Below, piece after piece: positions 16,740 to 24,361 of a stretch of 31,904 bases of DNA. The notes under the pieces are model-generated. The model did no database searches. It was not told the origin of the DNA and saw nothing but the letters and a program-made list of their open reading frames with translations. Every line of letters begins with the position of its first letter. The stretch's first letter is position 1. Position numbers and translations under genes: made by a program. The DNA lies in assembly GCA_964011675.1 (NCBI GenBank), contig CAXGPR010000037.1:1-31904 (forward strand), in the 5' to 3' direction. This DNA is from GCA-2693325 sp964011675. Lineage in GTDB: Bacteria > Latescibacterota > UBA2968 > UBA8231.

Positions 16740-17858
16740 TCACGCCAGCTCGACGCGTTCCTCTGCCAGCAGGCGCTTACTGCACAGGCGCCAGAATTTG
16801 AAAAAGGAACGGAAGTAGCCCGTCGTATCCGTCAGCATGGGACGAGGCTCAGTGCAGCCCTCGTAGTGCCCCTGCGTGGGATGTTCGCGAAAATGGAGCA
16901 CGCTATCTCCGCAGTGAACGCGGAGGTCTGAAAACGAACCAACAAAAGGCTGAATCCCGTCGACATTCTCGGCCAGACGCAGGGCGAAATCGAGAACCTT
17001 GGGCGCCATGGGATAGCGCTCTAACAGATCGGTATCTATGAGAAAGATGCGGTTATACGTCTCGCCCTCATGCCAGCGGGGATCCAAATTATACAGCGTG
17101 TAGACCAGCGTTGGAAGACGTGCGTCTATCTGCGGCAGATCTATTTCCAACCGCTCAACCGGCAGAGCGGGCTGCGCAGTCGGCCTCAGCACATCGGGCA
17201 TCGCCACGTCTTCAAGCGCTTCGTACGACACGTCGAGAAACGTGTTGCGCTGAGCGCTGTGACAGAATTTATTGATATTTTCTTGATTCGCCCTGTAGCA
17301 CTTGTTGCTGTTGGCGCCGGCAACCCACTGCCAGCTCAGCGCATTACTCGCCCAATCTGCGTCCAAAAGGTGGTAGTGCATCCACCGCGCCGGCACCAGC
17401 CAGTGACAGCGCGCAATATTACAGGCAATCGACGCGACGTACATGCGCATGTGGTTGTGCATATAGCCCGTTTCAGAGAGGCCCCGCACCGCCTCATCAA
17501 CCGCCTCTATACCCGTTTGGGCCTGCACCATCGCTTCTGGTATGCCGCTTCGCTCTGCAAGCGGCTGGGCGTGGAGCAGATCGCGATCAATCTCGTCACC
17601 GCGCGCGATCCAAACCTGCTGCCAGTAGTCTCGCCACGCCAGTTCGCTTATAAACTTTTCGGCCGAATTCAGATCAAAACCGCGCGCGCGCAGCGATAAA
17701 TAAACCTGTCGCGTCGACAGCACGCCGCGCGATATATACGGAGACAGATAGGACACGGCTCCGTTCACGTAGTTTCGCGTGCGCGCATAGGCTTGGGGAT
17801 CTACCGCCTCCATGCGCTCGACAATCGCGCCATAATCTGTTGGAAAGTATTCAGACAT
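16740..17858 (-). CDS. Photolyase/cryptochrome-like FAD protein lacking the N-terminal antenna domain
   Basis: This 372-residue protein begins directly with the helical FAD-binding domain of photolyases: LSPYISRGVLSTRQV (38-52), ELAWRDYW (72-79), GYMHNHMRMYVAS (131-143) and DADWASNALSWQWVAG (166-181), followed by the Asn-rich SNKCYRANQ. The alpha/beta antenna domain that normally precedes it is absent. Instead the C-terminal 120 residues (from about 250; NRIFLIDTDLLERYP, then VLDFALRLAENVDGIQPFVG) look like an alpha/beta domain, as if the order were reversed. I recall related proteins in Bacteroidetes. It could repair UV lesions or act as a light sensor; neither is shown. No clear ribosome-binding site is seen. 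It is divergent from the second PhyH gene. Confidence 0.82.
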   Translation of the reverse strand: MSEYFPTDYGAIVERMEAVDPQAYARTRNYVNGAVSYLSPYISRGVLSTRQVYLSLRARGFDLNSAEKFISELAWRDYWQQVWIARGDEIDRDLLHAQPLAERSGIPEAMVQAQTGIEAVDEAVRGLSETGYMHNHMRMYVASIACNIARCHWLVPARWMHYHLLDADWASNALSWQWVAGANSNKCYRANQENINKFCHSAQRNTFLDVSYEALEDVAMPDVLRPTAQPALPVERLEIDLPQIDARLPTLVYTLYNLDPRWHEGETYNRIFLIDTDLLERYPMAPKVLDFALRLAENVDGIQPFVGSFSDLRVHCGDSVLHFREHPTQGHYEGCTEPRPMLTDTTGYFRSFFKFWRLCSKRLLAEERVELA

Positions 17859-18049
17859 ACAGGAGAATATAGCGCTCTTCCCCGCTGGCGATAGAGGTCA
17901 TACGTATGGCCCACAAAACAGGCCCGATAATCAAGCATTGTGGTCTCAAAGCAAATGACGTATTCTCTCGCCCCATGGGATAAACCAAAAGCTCAATGCA
18001 GAGCCCACTAGACCAGATACCGTTCCGCACTAATTAGGAGGACAGACTC

Positions 18050-19198
18050 ATGAGCATATCAGCTACCACCCAAGAACCCTATCGCGCCCCTGCTTTCATT
18101 GATTTTGAACCTGAATGGTCTGGCAAGGGCGCTACGCAAGCACGACTCAATGCCCTGCGCGAGCTCAGCGTCGTCATCATCGACGACTTTGTAGACAGCG
18201 AGTGGATACCCATACTGCGCGAAGCGGGTCGCCGCGTGACGGAGGCATGTCGACCTGAAAACGCATATGACGTGCTCGACGTTTCCAAAGGCTACGTGCA
18301 CCGCACGGAACAGGACGAACCGTGGGCTATACGTGGTATCGTGCACCCCGCATTCAATGAGCCAAGCTTTGCCCAATTCCAAGGCTCAGATGAAATGATG
18401 GACTTTGTGTCGGGGTGGTGCGACGGCTTACAACCTAAAGACCTTACGTTGGGCTCTATGCTTCTGTGGTGTAACAATCCCAAGCATGAGCACGCGCTGG
18501 GCTGGCACCGCGATACCACGTGGTGGGGAAGCGGCGAGAGTAGAAATTCACAGGAAGGACGTCCTGACGGTCCCGAAGCGTACTCTGAGGAAGCCGAACG
18601 GACGGTGTGGAAAAAGATTCAAGAGCGCAACAACAAACAAATCGACGAACGCAACAGCGTCGGCATCTTTCTCGCCCTCGTAGACGACGAATGCCACGAG
18701 ATTATTCCCGGATCGCATAGCCGATGGCGCACGCCTTTTGAGCATGACGTGCTCCTACCTAAGCGCATGAAAGAGGCCGGCGTACCGCATACGCCGAGCT
18801 GGGACGGTGAGAGCCCACTGCCAGAACAAACAGCGGTGCGTCTCAAAGCAGGTCAAGCGCTCATACGTATCGGCACTAACATTCACACGGGACGTACGGT
18901 GCCTGAGCGCGAACGCAACACGCTGGTATTGAGTTGGTCCAAATGGGATGGACCACCTGAAGACGAGCCCAAGACGTGTGACGCACGCATGGCTTGGCAG
19001 CTCGACCCGGCTGTACGAGAAGCCATGCCGCACGAGTGGATGAAAATGACATGGGATCGCTGGGCCGCTACAACCAAGTTGGGCGATACTCTGGAAGATC
19101 GCTACGCCTCTTGGGATATTCAACACATCAAATCCGGGCAGGTCTTGGGATGGCGCAGTCAGGTGGAGCGGGAAGCCGCTACCGCAGGCCAAGCTTGA
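18050..19198 (+). CDS. PhyH-family Fe(II)/2-oxoglutarate dioxygenase (2), long form
   Basis: This 382-residue member is about 100 residues longer than typical PhyH proteins. The metal ligands are His153 and Asp155 (GWHRDTTWW) and His279 (NIHTGRTV); Arg289 (RERNTLVLSW) is the likely 2-oxoglutarate contact. A charged, probably surface-exposed insertion lies between the HxD motif and the next core strand (about 160-200, with ERNNKQIDERNS at the end). The C-terminal 80 residues extend past the fold and include a Trp-rich region. An AGGAGG lies 8 nt before the ATG, the strongest ribosome-binding site in this part of the window. The substrate is unknown. It converges with a third PhyH gene, leaving 21 bp between the stops, but the two proteins are not close in sequence. 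Confidence 0.9.
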   Translation: MSISATTQEPYRAPAFIDFEPEWSGKGATQARLNALRELSVVIIDDFVDSEWIPILREAGRRVTEACRPENAYDVLDVSKGYVHRTEQDEPWAIRGIVHPAFNEPSFAQFQGSDEMMDFVSGWCDGLQPKDLTLGSMLLWCNNPKHEHALGWHRDTTWWGSGESRNSQEGRPDGPEAYSEEAERTVWKKIQERNNKQIDERNSVGIFLALVDDECHEIIPGSHSRWRTPFEHDVLLPKRMKEAGVPHTPSWDGESPLPEQTAVRLKAGQALIRIGTNIHTGRTVPERERNTLVLSWSKWDGPPEDEPKTCDARMAWQLDPAVREAMPHEWMKMTWDRWAATTKLGDTLEDRYASWDIQHIKSGQVLGWRSQVEREAATAGQA

Positions 19199-19219
19199 GA
19201 CAGACGCACATATAGCGAT

Positions 19220-20089
19220 CTACTCGCGTTGTTGCGAACGTTCTCTCTCAAACTCAGCGTCCTCGAAAGTCCACTTTTCCCACATCTGTTCGTCGGGTTC
19301 AATAAACCCGCTATTGGCACGCTGCACAAAGAGTGGATCTTCACCTAATAGGCGTAACAGACGACGATTCCCCACGTGGCGGGCACGTGCTTTTACCGCC
19401 TCTGAGACAGGTCCAACGTATTTTGCCCTGTGCTTTAGCCACGAGTGATTCATCGTCAAAAAAAAGAGGTAACGATAGTCTTTAGAATAATTGGCAGTGC
19501 CCGAATGCAGCATCGCATTATGAAACACCGCGATGTCTCCAGCCTTCGGATATAATATGACTTCATCAGGGTGAGATTGTTTACTCTCCTCTGTCGTCAG
19601 CGATATGGCTTTCATATGAGTTCCCGGTAGAATCCGCAATGGGCCGTTCTCGTCGTCAAGGTCTTGCAGATAGCTCAACGCGTTGAACAGTAAAGGCCTG
19701 TGGTAAACGCCCTCTTGGGGAAACTCCGCGAACATGTCCCGATGAAAACCCAATACTGGATCGGTATCAGCCGGCTGCGGCGCCGTGCGCCTATACGTAA
19801 TGGATTCTAGTTGCACATGGGGTCCGACAATCATTTCAGCAAAGTCCAACAGGCGCGGATTGCTCATCGCCGACAGCACCAAATCGGGCTTGTGTTCCAA
19901 TACGTCGACAAAAGTCGCAGAGCGACTTCCATCAGGATTGGGTATGCGATCGGAGATCTCTTCAAATGCATCGCGCATCTGCGCAACCCAAGCGTCGTCT
20001 AACATCTTAGGGAAAAGAGTGAAACCAACTGTTTTGAACTCTTCTAAATGCTGCTCTAATGGCTTATCTTCTCGCGCATCAAACGTCAT
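19220..20089 (-). CDS. PhyH-family Fe(II)/2-oxoglutarate dioxygenase (3)
   Basis: This 289-residue dioxygenase has the ligands His116 and Asp118 (GFHRDMF) and His195 (MLHSGTANYSKDYR), with Arg206 for the co-substrate. The conserved PGTHMKA block (155-161) precedes the distal histidine as expected. The length fits the family, with a C-terminal tail of about 60 residues (from HRAKYVGPVSEAV) predicted to be helical and charged. A GGGGAGA lies 10 nt before the ATG. It is divergent from the DUF1643 gene with only 55 bp between the starts, so the two promoters must overlap or lie very close together. Hydroxylation of an unknown metabolite is the best guess. Confidence 0.9.
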   Translation of the reverse strand: MTFDAREDKPLEQHLEEFKTVGFTLFPKMLDDAWVAQMRDAFEEISDRIPNPDGSRSATFVDVLEHKPDLVLSAMSNPRLLDFAEMIVGPHVQLESITYRRTAPQPADTDPVLGFHRDMFAEFPQEGVYHRPLLFNALSYLQDLDDENGPLRILPGTHMKAISLTTEESKQSHPDEVILYPKAGDIAVFHNAMLHSGTANYSKDYRYLFFLTMNHSWLKHRAKYVGPVSEAVKARARHVGNRRLLRLLGEDPLFVQRANSGFIEPDEQMWEKWTFEDAEFERERSQQRE

Positions 20090-20144
20090 TTCTCTACGGT
20101 CTCCCCATTTAACAGATCGCTCTGCGATACACTATCGGTAACTC

Positions 20145-20690
20145 ATGGCGTACACCGCAACAAAGGAACAAAAGCTGCTATACAACCTTTACCTCACAGA
20201 TCCCAAAAACCATCTGCGCTACGCGCTGGGCAACCACTGCCCACATCCTCTGCTAATTATCGGGCTCAATCCCAGCACGGCCAACCAATATGTCCGAGAC
20301 CAGACGCTTACCCGCGTGGAAGAGTTTGCCCGCCGCCGCGCACGCGGCATCATCATGTGCAATCTCTACCCGCTCAGATGCACGGACCCCGACCGCCTGC
20401 CAAAGCGCGCAGATCCCGCACTAGTCAAGGACAACACGCGCTGCATCGTCTCTCTGTGTCAACAATATGCCGTCTGTGAAATTTGGGCGGCTTGGGGCGA
20501 TCCCATAGAAAAGCGTCCCTACCTGTCGACCTGTTTACACCGACTTTACGAGGCGCTTAGCCCTCTCCGTATAAATTGGTTAAAGTGCGGTTCAACCACG
20601 CGCAGGGGCCACCCACGCCATCCCTCCCGCCTTGCTTATAGACACCGATTCTCTCCGCTAAATATGCCCCGCTACTTGTCATATACATAG
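20145..20690 (+). CDS. DUF1643 domain protein
   Basis: This 181-residue protein matches the DUF1643 pattern: RYALGNHC (25-32), LLIIGLNPSTAN (36-47), DQTLTRVEEFA (52-62), IIMCNLYPLR (69-78) and KDNTR (95-99), ending with the conserved GHPRHPSRL block near 155-163. The family function is not established. Its strongly conserved Asn, Asp and Gly-His-Pro positions look like an active site or nucleotide pocket. It is a single gene, with PhyH 3 divergent on the left. No strong ribosome-binding site precedes the ATG. The C-terminal 20 residues after the conserved block (YRHRFSPLNMPRYLS) are probably variable. Confidence 0.82.
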   Translation: MAYTATKEQKLLYNLYLTDPKNHLRYALGNHCPHPLLIIGLNPSTANQYVRDQTLTRVEEFARRRARGIIMCNLYPLRCTDPDRLPKRADPALVKDNTRCIVSLCQQYAVCEIWAAWGDPIEKRPYLSTCLHRLYEALSPLRINWLKCGSTTRRGHPRHPSRLAYRHRFSPLNMPRYLSYT

Positions 20691-20890
20691 AGCTCAGCCG
20701 ACCTAACCGACAATGCCGCGTCTCCCCGCGCGTTGCAAGATGATCGCTAACAATCAAGAGGATATTGTTCATAATCTTTTCCTGATCTTAGGCCTCGATA
20801 AAAAGAGACCAAACGGCTGATATATGCGTGAGGAATTATGCTCGTTTTGCACGGAACGCGTTCACTCAATGGACTTGTCTGAATATAAAC

Positions 20891-20930
20891 GGGCTTAGCC
20901 AGCAGCGCGCTATTGCCGCCGGCTAAGCCC
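20891..20930. terminator. Bidirectional rho-independent-like terminator
   Basis: GGGCTTAGCC (20891-20900) and GGCTAAGCCC (20921-20930) form a perfect 10-bp GC-rich stem around a 20-nt loop. T-rich stretches follow on both strands (TATTTCAATTTG on the plus strand; GTTTATATT on the minus strand). It sits between convergent genes, where a shared terminator is expected. The loop is longer than usual. Confidence 0.6.
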
Positions 20931-21022
20931 TATTTCAATTTGTCCGTTTTAACCCTGCAGAATAAGAGTCAACCTTATGATACAAGCAAGTAACAGCGCC
21001 TGATTCGTTACGTTAGGAGTGT

Positions 21023-21046
21023 GCACCATCGCGTACGCGGTGGTGC
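21023..21046. repeat. 10-bp hairpin with GTAC loop
   Basis: GCACCATCGC (21023-21032) and GCGGTGGTGC (21037-21046) pair along ten positions with one T-G wobble, leaving a 4-nt loop. No T-run follows on either strand, so it is not a standard terminator. It lies about 80 nt downstream of the small lipoprotein gene and could protect or process the 3' end of its transcript. Confidence 0.45.
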
Positions 21047-21123
21047 CCGTATGGGAGAGCGTATACTGCGTGCAACTTAAACACACTCAGCGCTTCACTC
21101 TGCCCGCTACGCAGACTACTTAT

Positions 21124-21555
21124 CTAACTATCTTTTTTACGAAGAGGAATCACTAAGCCATCACTACTGCGAGTGAGCGTCAAAACTACATCGGTTATGA
21201 TTACGGAGAACTCATAGACTGCATCCTTAAATAAAAGACTTTCTTCATAAGTTTGGGTCAGCGTGCTCCCATCAAGCGTCCAAGCCCCTGAATGCTCCGA
21301 AGGTAAAGAAACTCCCCCAACCAAAACTGTAACTTTCTGCAGAAAGGTCCCATCGTCGTTGTATGTGATCTCATACGACTCAAGCCCTTGTAAGCTTTCG
21401 TCCTCACCAGCGACTGCGGAGATATCATCAGCACTAATATACCAAGTCTCTAACAGCTTATCGCGATCGCTCGTCAACACCGACAGCGGGTTATCTTCTT
21501 CATCCAAACAGCCTATCAGAACAATACTAAATACTAAAGTCAAGACATAACGCAT
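21124..21555 (-). CDS. Small lipocalin-like lipoprotein
   Basis: This 143-residue protein has a signal sequence ending in the lipobox VLIGC (Cys16), followed by Leu, which in enterobacteria would not retain it in the inner membrane. The mature part resembles small lipocalin-like or META-type lipoproteins: DKLLETWYISADD near the start, then alternating beta-strands including YNDDGTFLQKVTV, SGAWTLDGSTLTQTY and ITDVVLTLTR. This pattern (strand, 'G-x-W', 'D-G-x-x-L') is common in proteins of unknown binding function. AGGAGAG lies 6 nt before the ATG. It is isolated, with AT-rich spacers on both sides, and the coding sequence is itself AT-richer than the genes to its left. Confidence 0.78.
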   Translation of the reverse strand: MRYVLTLVFSIVLIGCLDEEDNPLSVLTSDRDKLLETWYISADDISAVAGEDESLQGLESYEITYNDDGTFLQKVTVLVGGVSLPSEHSGAWTLDGSTLTQTYEESLLFKDAVYEFSVIITDVVLTLTRSSDGLVIPLRKKDS

Positions 21556-21863
21556 ATCACACTCTCCTATTTAAATTAGCATACCCCTCCTACGAAATAA
21601 ATATCTTGTGATTGAGTCTTTCGCAAGGGCTAAACTCTTTAGCAGACCGTAATAACCATTATCTACGTGTTTTCATAGCCTTATCAATTATCTATTAAAT
21701 TTACACCTTATTGATGTAGTGACAGACTTATAAATTCTTGCTCCTATTATGCAGGCGTCATACTTTGACTATTTAATGCAAGTTTTGATTGAACGGAGCA
21801 CTCTGATTGCTCTTATTTACTTAACCTGTTTTCACAACATGCCATCTTAAAAGGATGCACACA
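21556..21863. other. AT-rich spacer between divergent lipoprotein and sulfatase genes
   Basis: These 308 bp are AT-rich and should hold promoters for both flanking genes. Several TTGA-like and TATAAA-like hexamers are present (for example TTGACT at about 21774), but none pair at 16-18 bp spacing, so I do not call a promoter. No structured repeat is evident. Confidence 0.45.
21849..21855 (+). promoter_or_regulatory. Ribosome-binding site fixing the sulfatase start
   Basis: AAAAGGA ends 8 nt before the ATG at 21864. The alternative ATG at 21855 overlaps this site and would have no spacing, so the protein should begin MSSPNILF. Confidence 0.6.
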
Positions 21864-23423
21864 ATGTCCAGCCCCAATATTCTTTTTATCATGTCAGATG
21901 ACCATGCCGCACAGGCAATATCTGCATATGGTCATGGTATTAATCAAACGCCTAACATAGACCGCATTGGCACCGAAGGTGCACGTTTAAATCACTGCTA
22001 TGTGACTAACAGCATCTGCACGCCCAGTCGGGCAGCCATTCTAACGGGCACCTACAATCACGTCAACGGGGTAACCTCCCTTTCGACCGGCTTCAACAAC
22101 CGCATGCCGCACGTGGCCAAACATCTGCAGTATGCCGGTTATCAGACGGCGATCGTTGGGAAATGGCATCTGCACGAAGGACCAGAGCACTGTCCTACCG
22201 GCTTTGACTACTGGTCTGTTCTACCTGGGCAGGGTGAATACTTTAACCCCGACATGATTGAGAACGGTGAGCGAATTGTCGAAGAGGGCTATACGACTGA
22301 TATCATTACGGATAAGTGTATTGATTGGATCAAAGGACGCGATAAGAAGCGCCCCTTTTTCATGATGTGTCACCACAAGGCGCCGCATCGCTCGTGGGAA
22401 TATCATCCCAAATACGACGACCTCTATACGGATGAAATACCCTACCCAGATTCTTTTGACGACGACTATAGCAACCGAGCTAAAGCCGCACTCCACGCGC
22501 GCATGCGCGTTGAATCAGACCTAACCTATCAGGACCTAGACCTCGTCCAGCCATACTATCCCGGCAAAGACCAGCGATACGCGCTCATGCACAGGCGCAC
22601 GCCGCAAATGATGGTACCGTTTCCCAAAACAGAAGCCGAATACAAAGACTTCAAACTCATCTGTCGCCGTACGGGAGAGATCTTCACCTTTTCCAATAGC
22701 GAAGAACTAAAAAAATTCAAATACCAGCGCTACATGCAGAAGTATTTGCGCACCGTTGCTTCAATCGATGAGAGCATCGGCCGTCTTCTCGACATGTTAG
22801 ACGAAGAAGGCGTAGCAGAAAATACCATGGTGATTTACACCTCTGATCAGGGTTTTTTCCTCGGTGAACACGGCTGGTATGACAAGCGCTTTATTTACGA
22901 AGAGTCATTTCGCATGCCGTTTCTAATTCGCTTCCCCGGCGTCGTATCCCCCGGATCGGTAATCGATTCCATGGCGAGTAACGTCGACTTCGCTCCAACC
23001 TGGCTCGACTACGCCGGTGCGCCCATCCCCAGCTACGTGCAAGGGACGAGCATGCGGTCTATCTTAGAGGGCCCTGAACCGCCGGACTGGCAACAGACGG
23101 CCTATCAGCGCTACTGGATGAACCAGGACCACAACCACAATGCCTATGCCCACTACGGCATCCGCGACCATCGCTACAAGCTGATATATTGGTATAACGA
23201 AGCATGTGACACGCCGGGGTCTCAACAGCCTGATTTTGAAGAGAAAGACTGGGAGCTCTTTGACACGCAGGAGGATCCGCTGGAGTTATTCAACTGCTTT
23301 AATCAACCTGGAAAGCGCGAAATAGTACAGCACATGCTTGGACTACTAGACGATAAGATGGCTGAAATCGGCGACGTGCCAGAGCACGACTCACAGCGCG
23401 TATTACAGGATTTAGCTCAGTAG
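21864..23423 (+). CDS. Cysteine-type sulfatase
   Basis: This 519-residue alkaline-phosphatase-superfamily enzyme has the sulfatase signature CTPSRAAILTG, with Cys52 as the residue converted to formylglycine. Metal-binding aspartates 12 and 13 (FIMSDDHAAQ) and the later YTSDQGFFLGEHGWYDK block are in place, and GKWHLHEG carries the conserved Lys/His pair. The C-terminal YRYWMNQDHNHNAYAHYGIR and the following strands match the usual C-terminal sulfatase domain. Such enzymes remove sulfate esters from sulfated glycans or steroids. No signal peptide is present, although most carbohydrate sulfatases are exported. Activity needs a formylglycine-generating enzyme or an equivalent maturase, and none is in the window. 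A hairpin follows the stop codon. Confidence 0.92.
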   Translation: MSSPNILFIMSDDHAAQAISAYGHGINQTPNIDRIGTEGARLNHCYVTNSICTPSRAAILTGTYNHVNGVTSLSTGFNNRMPHVAKHLQYAGYQTAIVGKWHLHEGPEHCPTGFDYWSVLPGQGEYFNPDMIENGERIVEEGYTTDIITDKCIDWIKGRDKKRPFFMMCHHKAPHRSWEYHPKYDDLYTDEIPYPDSFDDDYSNRAKAALHARMRVESDLTYQDLDLVQPYYPGKDQRYALMHRRTPQMMVPFPKTEAEYKDFKLICRRTGEIFTFSNSEELKKFKYQRYMQKYLRTVASIDESIGRLLDMLDEEGVAENTMVIYTSDQGFFLGEHGWYDKRFIYEESFRMPFLIRFPGVVSPGSVIDSMASNVDFAPTWLDYAGAPIPSYVQGTSMRSILEGPEPPDWQQTAYQRYWMNQDHNHNAYAHYGIRDHRYKLIYWYNEACDTPGSQQPDFEEKDWELFDTQEDPLELFNCFNQPGKREIVQHMLGLLDDKMAEIGDVPEHDSQRVLQDLAQ

Positions 23424-23424
23424 A

Positions 23425-23465
23425 GAAACGAGAAGCTCTCCGCTGCACGAAGCGCTTCTCGTTTC
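23425..23465. terminator. 12-bp inverted repeat after the sulfatase gene
   Basis: GAAACGAGAAGC (23425-23436) and GCTTCTCGTTTC (23454-23465) pair perfectly over 12 bp, two bases after the sulfatase stop. A T-run (about 23478-23483) lies some 13 nt past the stem rather than directly after it, so this could be an imperfect terminator or an mRNA 3'-end stabiliser. It separates the sulfatase gene from the next PhyH gene. Confidence 0.6.
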
Positions 23466-23514
23466 CCGAACGCACTCATTTTTCCACCCTCTTAGCAGAG
23501 CAAGAGACGTGCAC

Positions 23515-24321
23515 ATGAGCCTACAAGAAGAAACCATTCGCGCACAGGTCAACCAATTTGAACAGGACGGATACCTCATTGTTCCTGACGTGCTATCTTC
23601 CGAAAAAGTCGGCCGCCTCAACGCGGCAATCGACCAAGTGCTAGCAGAAGAAAAACCCAGTGTAGCGCACAATATTTACCACTGCATCGACCGCCATCCC
23701 GAGCTCGCTTCGCTGATTGACGAGCCAACCATACTCCCACTAGTCGTCAATATCCTAGGCTACAACATTCAGTTTTTTATTTCGAATCTAAGCGTGCGCT
23801 ACCCCAATCCAGACGACCAGCAGGCCCATACGTGGGCTTCTATCAACTGGCATCAGGATGGGCCCAGTCCACACTTCCCCAAAGTGAATGGGGCAAGCTC
23901 ACTCTATTACCTGCGCGTCGCCTATATCCTGAGCGATTTAACAGAGCCCGGTCGCGGCAACACCAAAGTCATACCGGGCAGCCACCGCTGGGGCCGATCG
24001 CCGCAAACGGGCGAAGACGGTCTGACGCACAGCGACGAAGTGCAGATCTGCGGCAAGCCAGGAGACGCTTTTCTATTCGGTCAAAACACCTGGCATTCGG
24101 GCCTACCCAACCGCTCGCAGTACACACGCAGACAGTTGCTGTACGGCTATGGCTATTTGTGGATGCGCCCCATGGACTACAGCACACCTTCCGAGACGCT
24201 GTTAAAAGACGCTTCCCCCTATCGACGACAGCTCCTCGGCGCGCTAGAGGACAACCCGCTACGCTATTACCTTCCAACTAACGACAACGTTCCACTCAGA
24301 GCACTGTATTTAGACAAGTAG
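23515..24321 (+). CDS. PhyH-family Fe(II)/2-oxoglutarate dioxygenase (4)
   Basis: This 268-residue dioxygenase carries His113 and Asp115 (NWHQDGPSPHF), His194 (NTWHSGLPNRS) and Arg206 (TRRQLLYGY). The conserved VIPGSHRWGR block (152-161) is intact. The start is taken as the ATG at 23515; an in-frame GTG six bases upstream (23509) is possible, and neither has a strong ribosome-binding site. It is 91 bp downstream of the sulfatase gene on the same strand, with an inverted repeat between, so co-transcription is uncertain. The nearest functional hint is this neighbour: a PhyH protein next to a sulfatase could oxidise an alkyl or sugar sulfate, but nothing in the sequence proves it. It ends inside a bidirectional terminator-like repeat. 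Confidence 0.9.
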   Translation: MSLQEETIRAQVNQFEQDGYLIVPDVLSSEKVGRLNAAIDQVLAEEKPSVAHNIYHCIDRHPELASLIDEPTILPLVVNILGYNIQFFISNLSVRYPNPDDQQAHTWASINWHQDGPSPHFPKVNGASSLYYLRVAYILSDLTEPGRGNTKVIPGSHRWGRSPQTGEDGLTHSDEVQICGKPGDAFLFGQNTWHSGLPNRSQYTRRQLLYGYGYLWMRPMDYSTPSETLLKDASPYRRQLLGALEDNPLRYYLPTNDNVPLRALYLDK

Positions 24322-24361
24322 AACCAGCATTCACTTTACTTAAAATACCGGTTCTACTTGT
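24314..24361. terminator. Bidirectional terminator-like repeat containing both stop codons
   Basis: ACAAGTAGAACC (24314-24325) and GGTTCTACTTGT (24350-24361) are perfect 12-bp reverse complements. The left arm contains the TAG of the PhyH gene (24319-24321) and the right arm the TAG of the peptidase gene on the other strand (24354-24356). The 24-nt loop is AT-rich. This is probably a shared transcription end. Confidence 0.6.

Larger units (their letters stand above)
20691..21123. other. AT-richer intergenic region with two hairpins
   Basis: These 433 bp lie between the ends of two convergent genes. They contain a terminator-like 10-bp stem (20891-20930), a second 10-bp stem with a 4-nt loop (21023-21046), and, near the left end on the minus strand (20772 leftward), a short frame with a good ribosome-binding site whose first residues resemble the start of a sulfatase. 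No intact gene is seen. Confidence 0.55.

Noticed and set aside
17070..17699. 209-codon plus-strand frame
   Set aside because: It is antisense to the photolyase-like gene, which has unambiguous FAD-binding motifs.
21556..21863. Promoter hexamers upstream of the sulfatase
   Set aside because: Individual hexamers such as TTGACT occur, but no pair has acceptable spacing; AT-rich DNA gives such matches by chance.
14812..24321. PhyH proteins as halogenases linked to the deiodinase-like enzyme
   Set aside because: All four keep an acidic residue in HxD; halogenases of this fold need Gly or Ala there to leave room for chloride.
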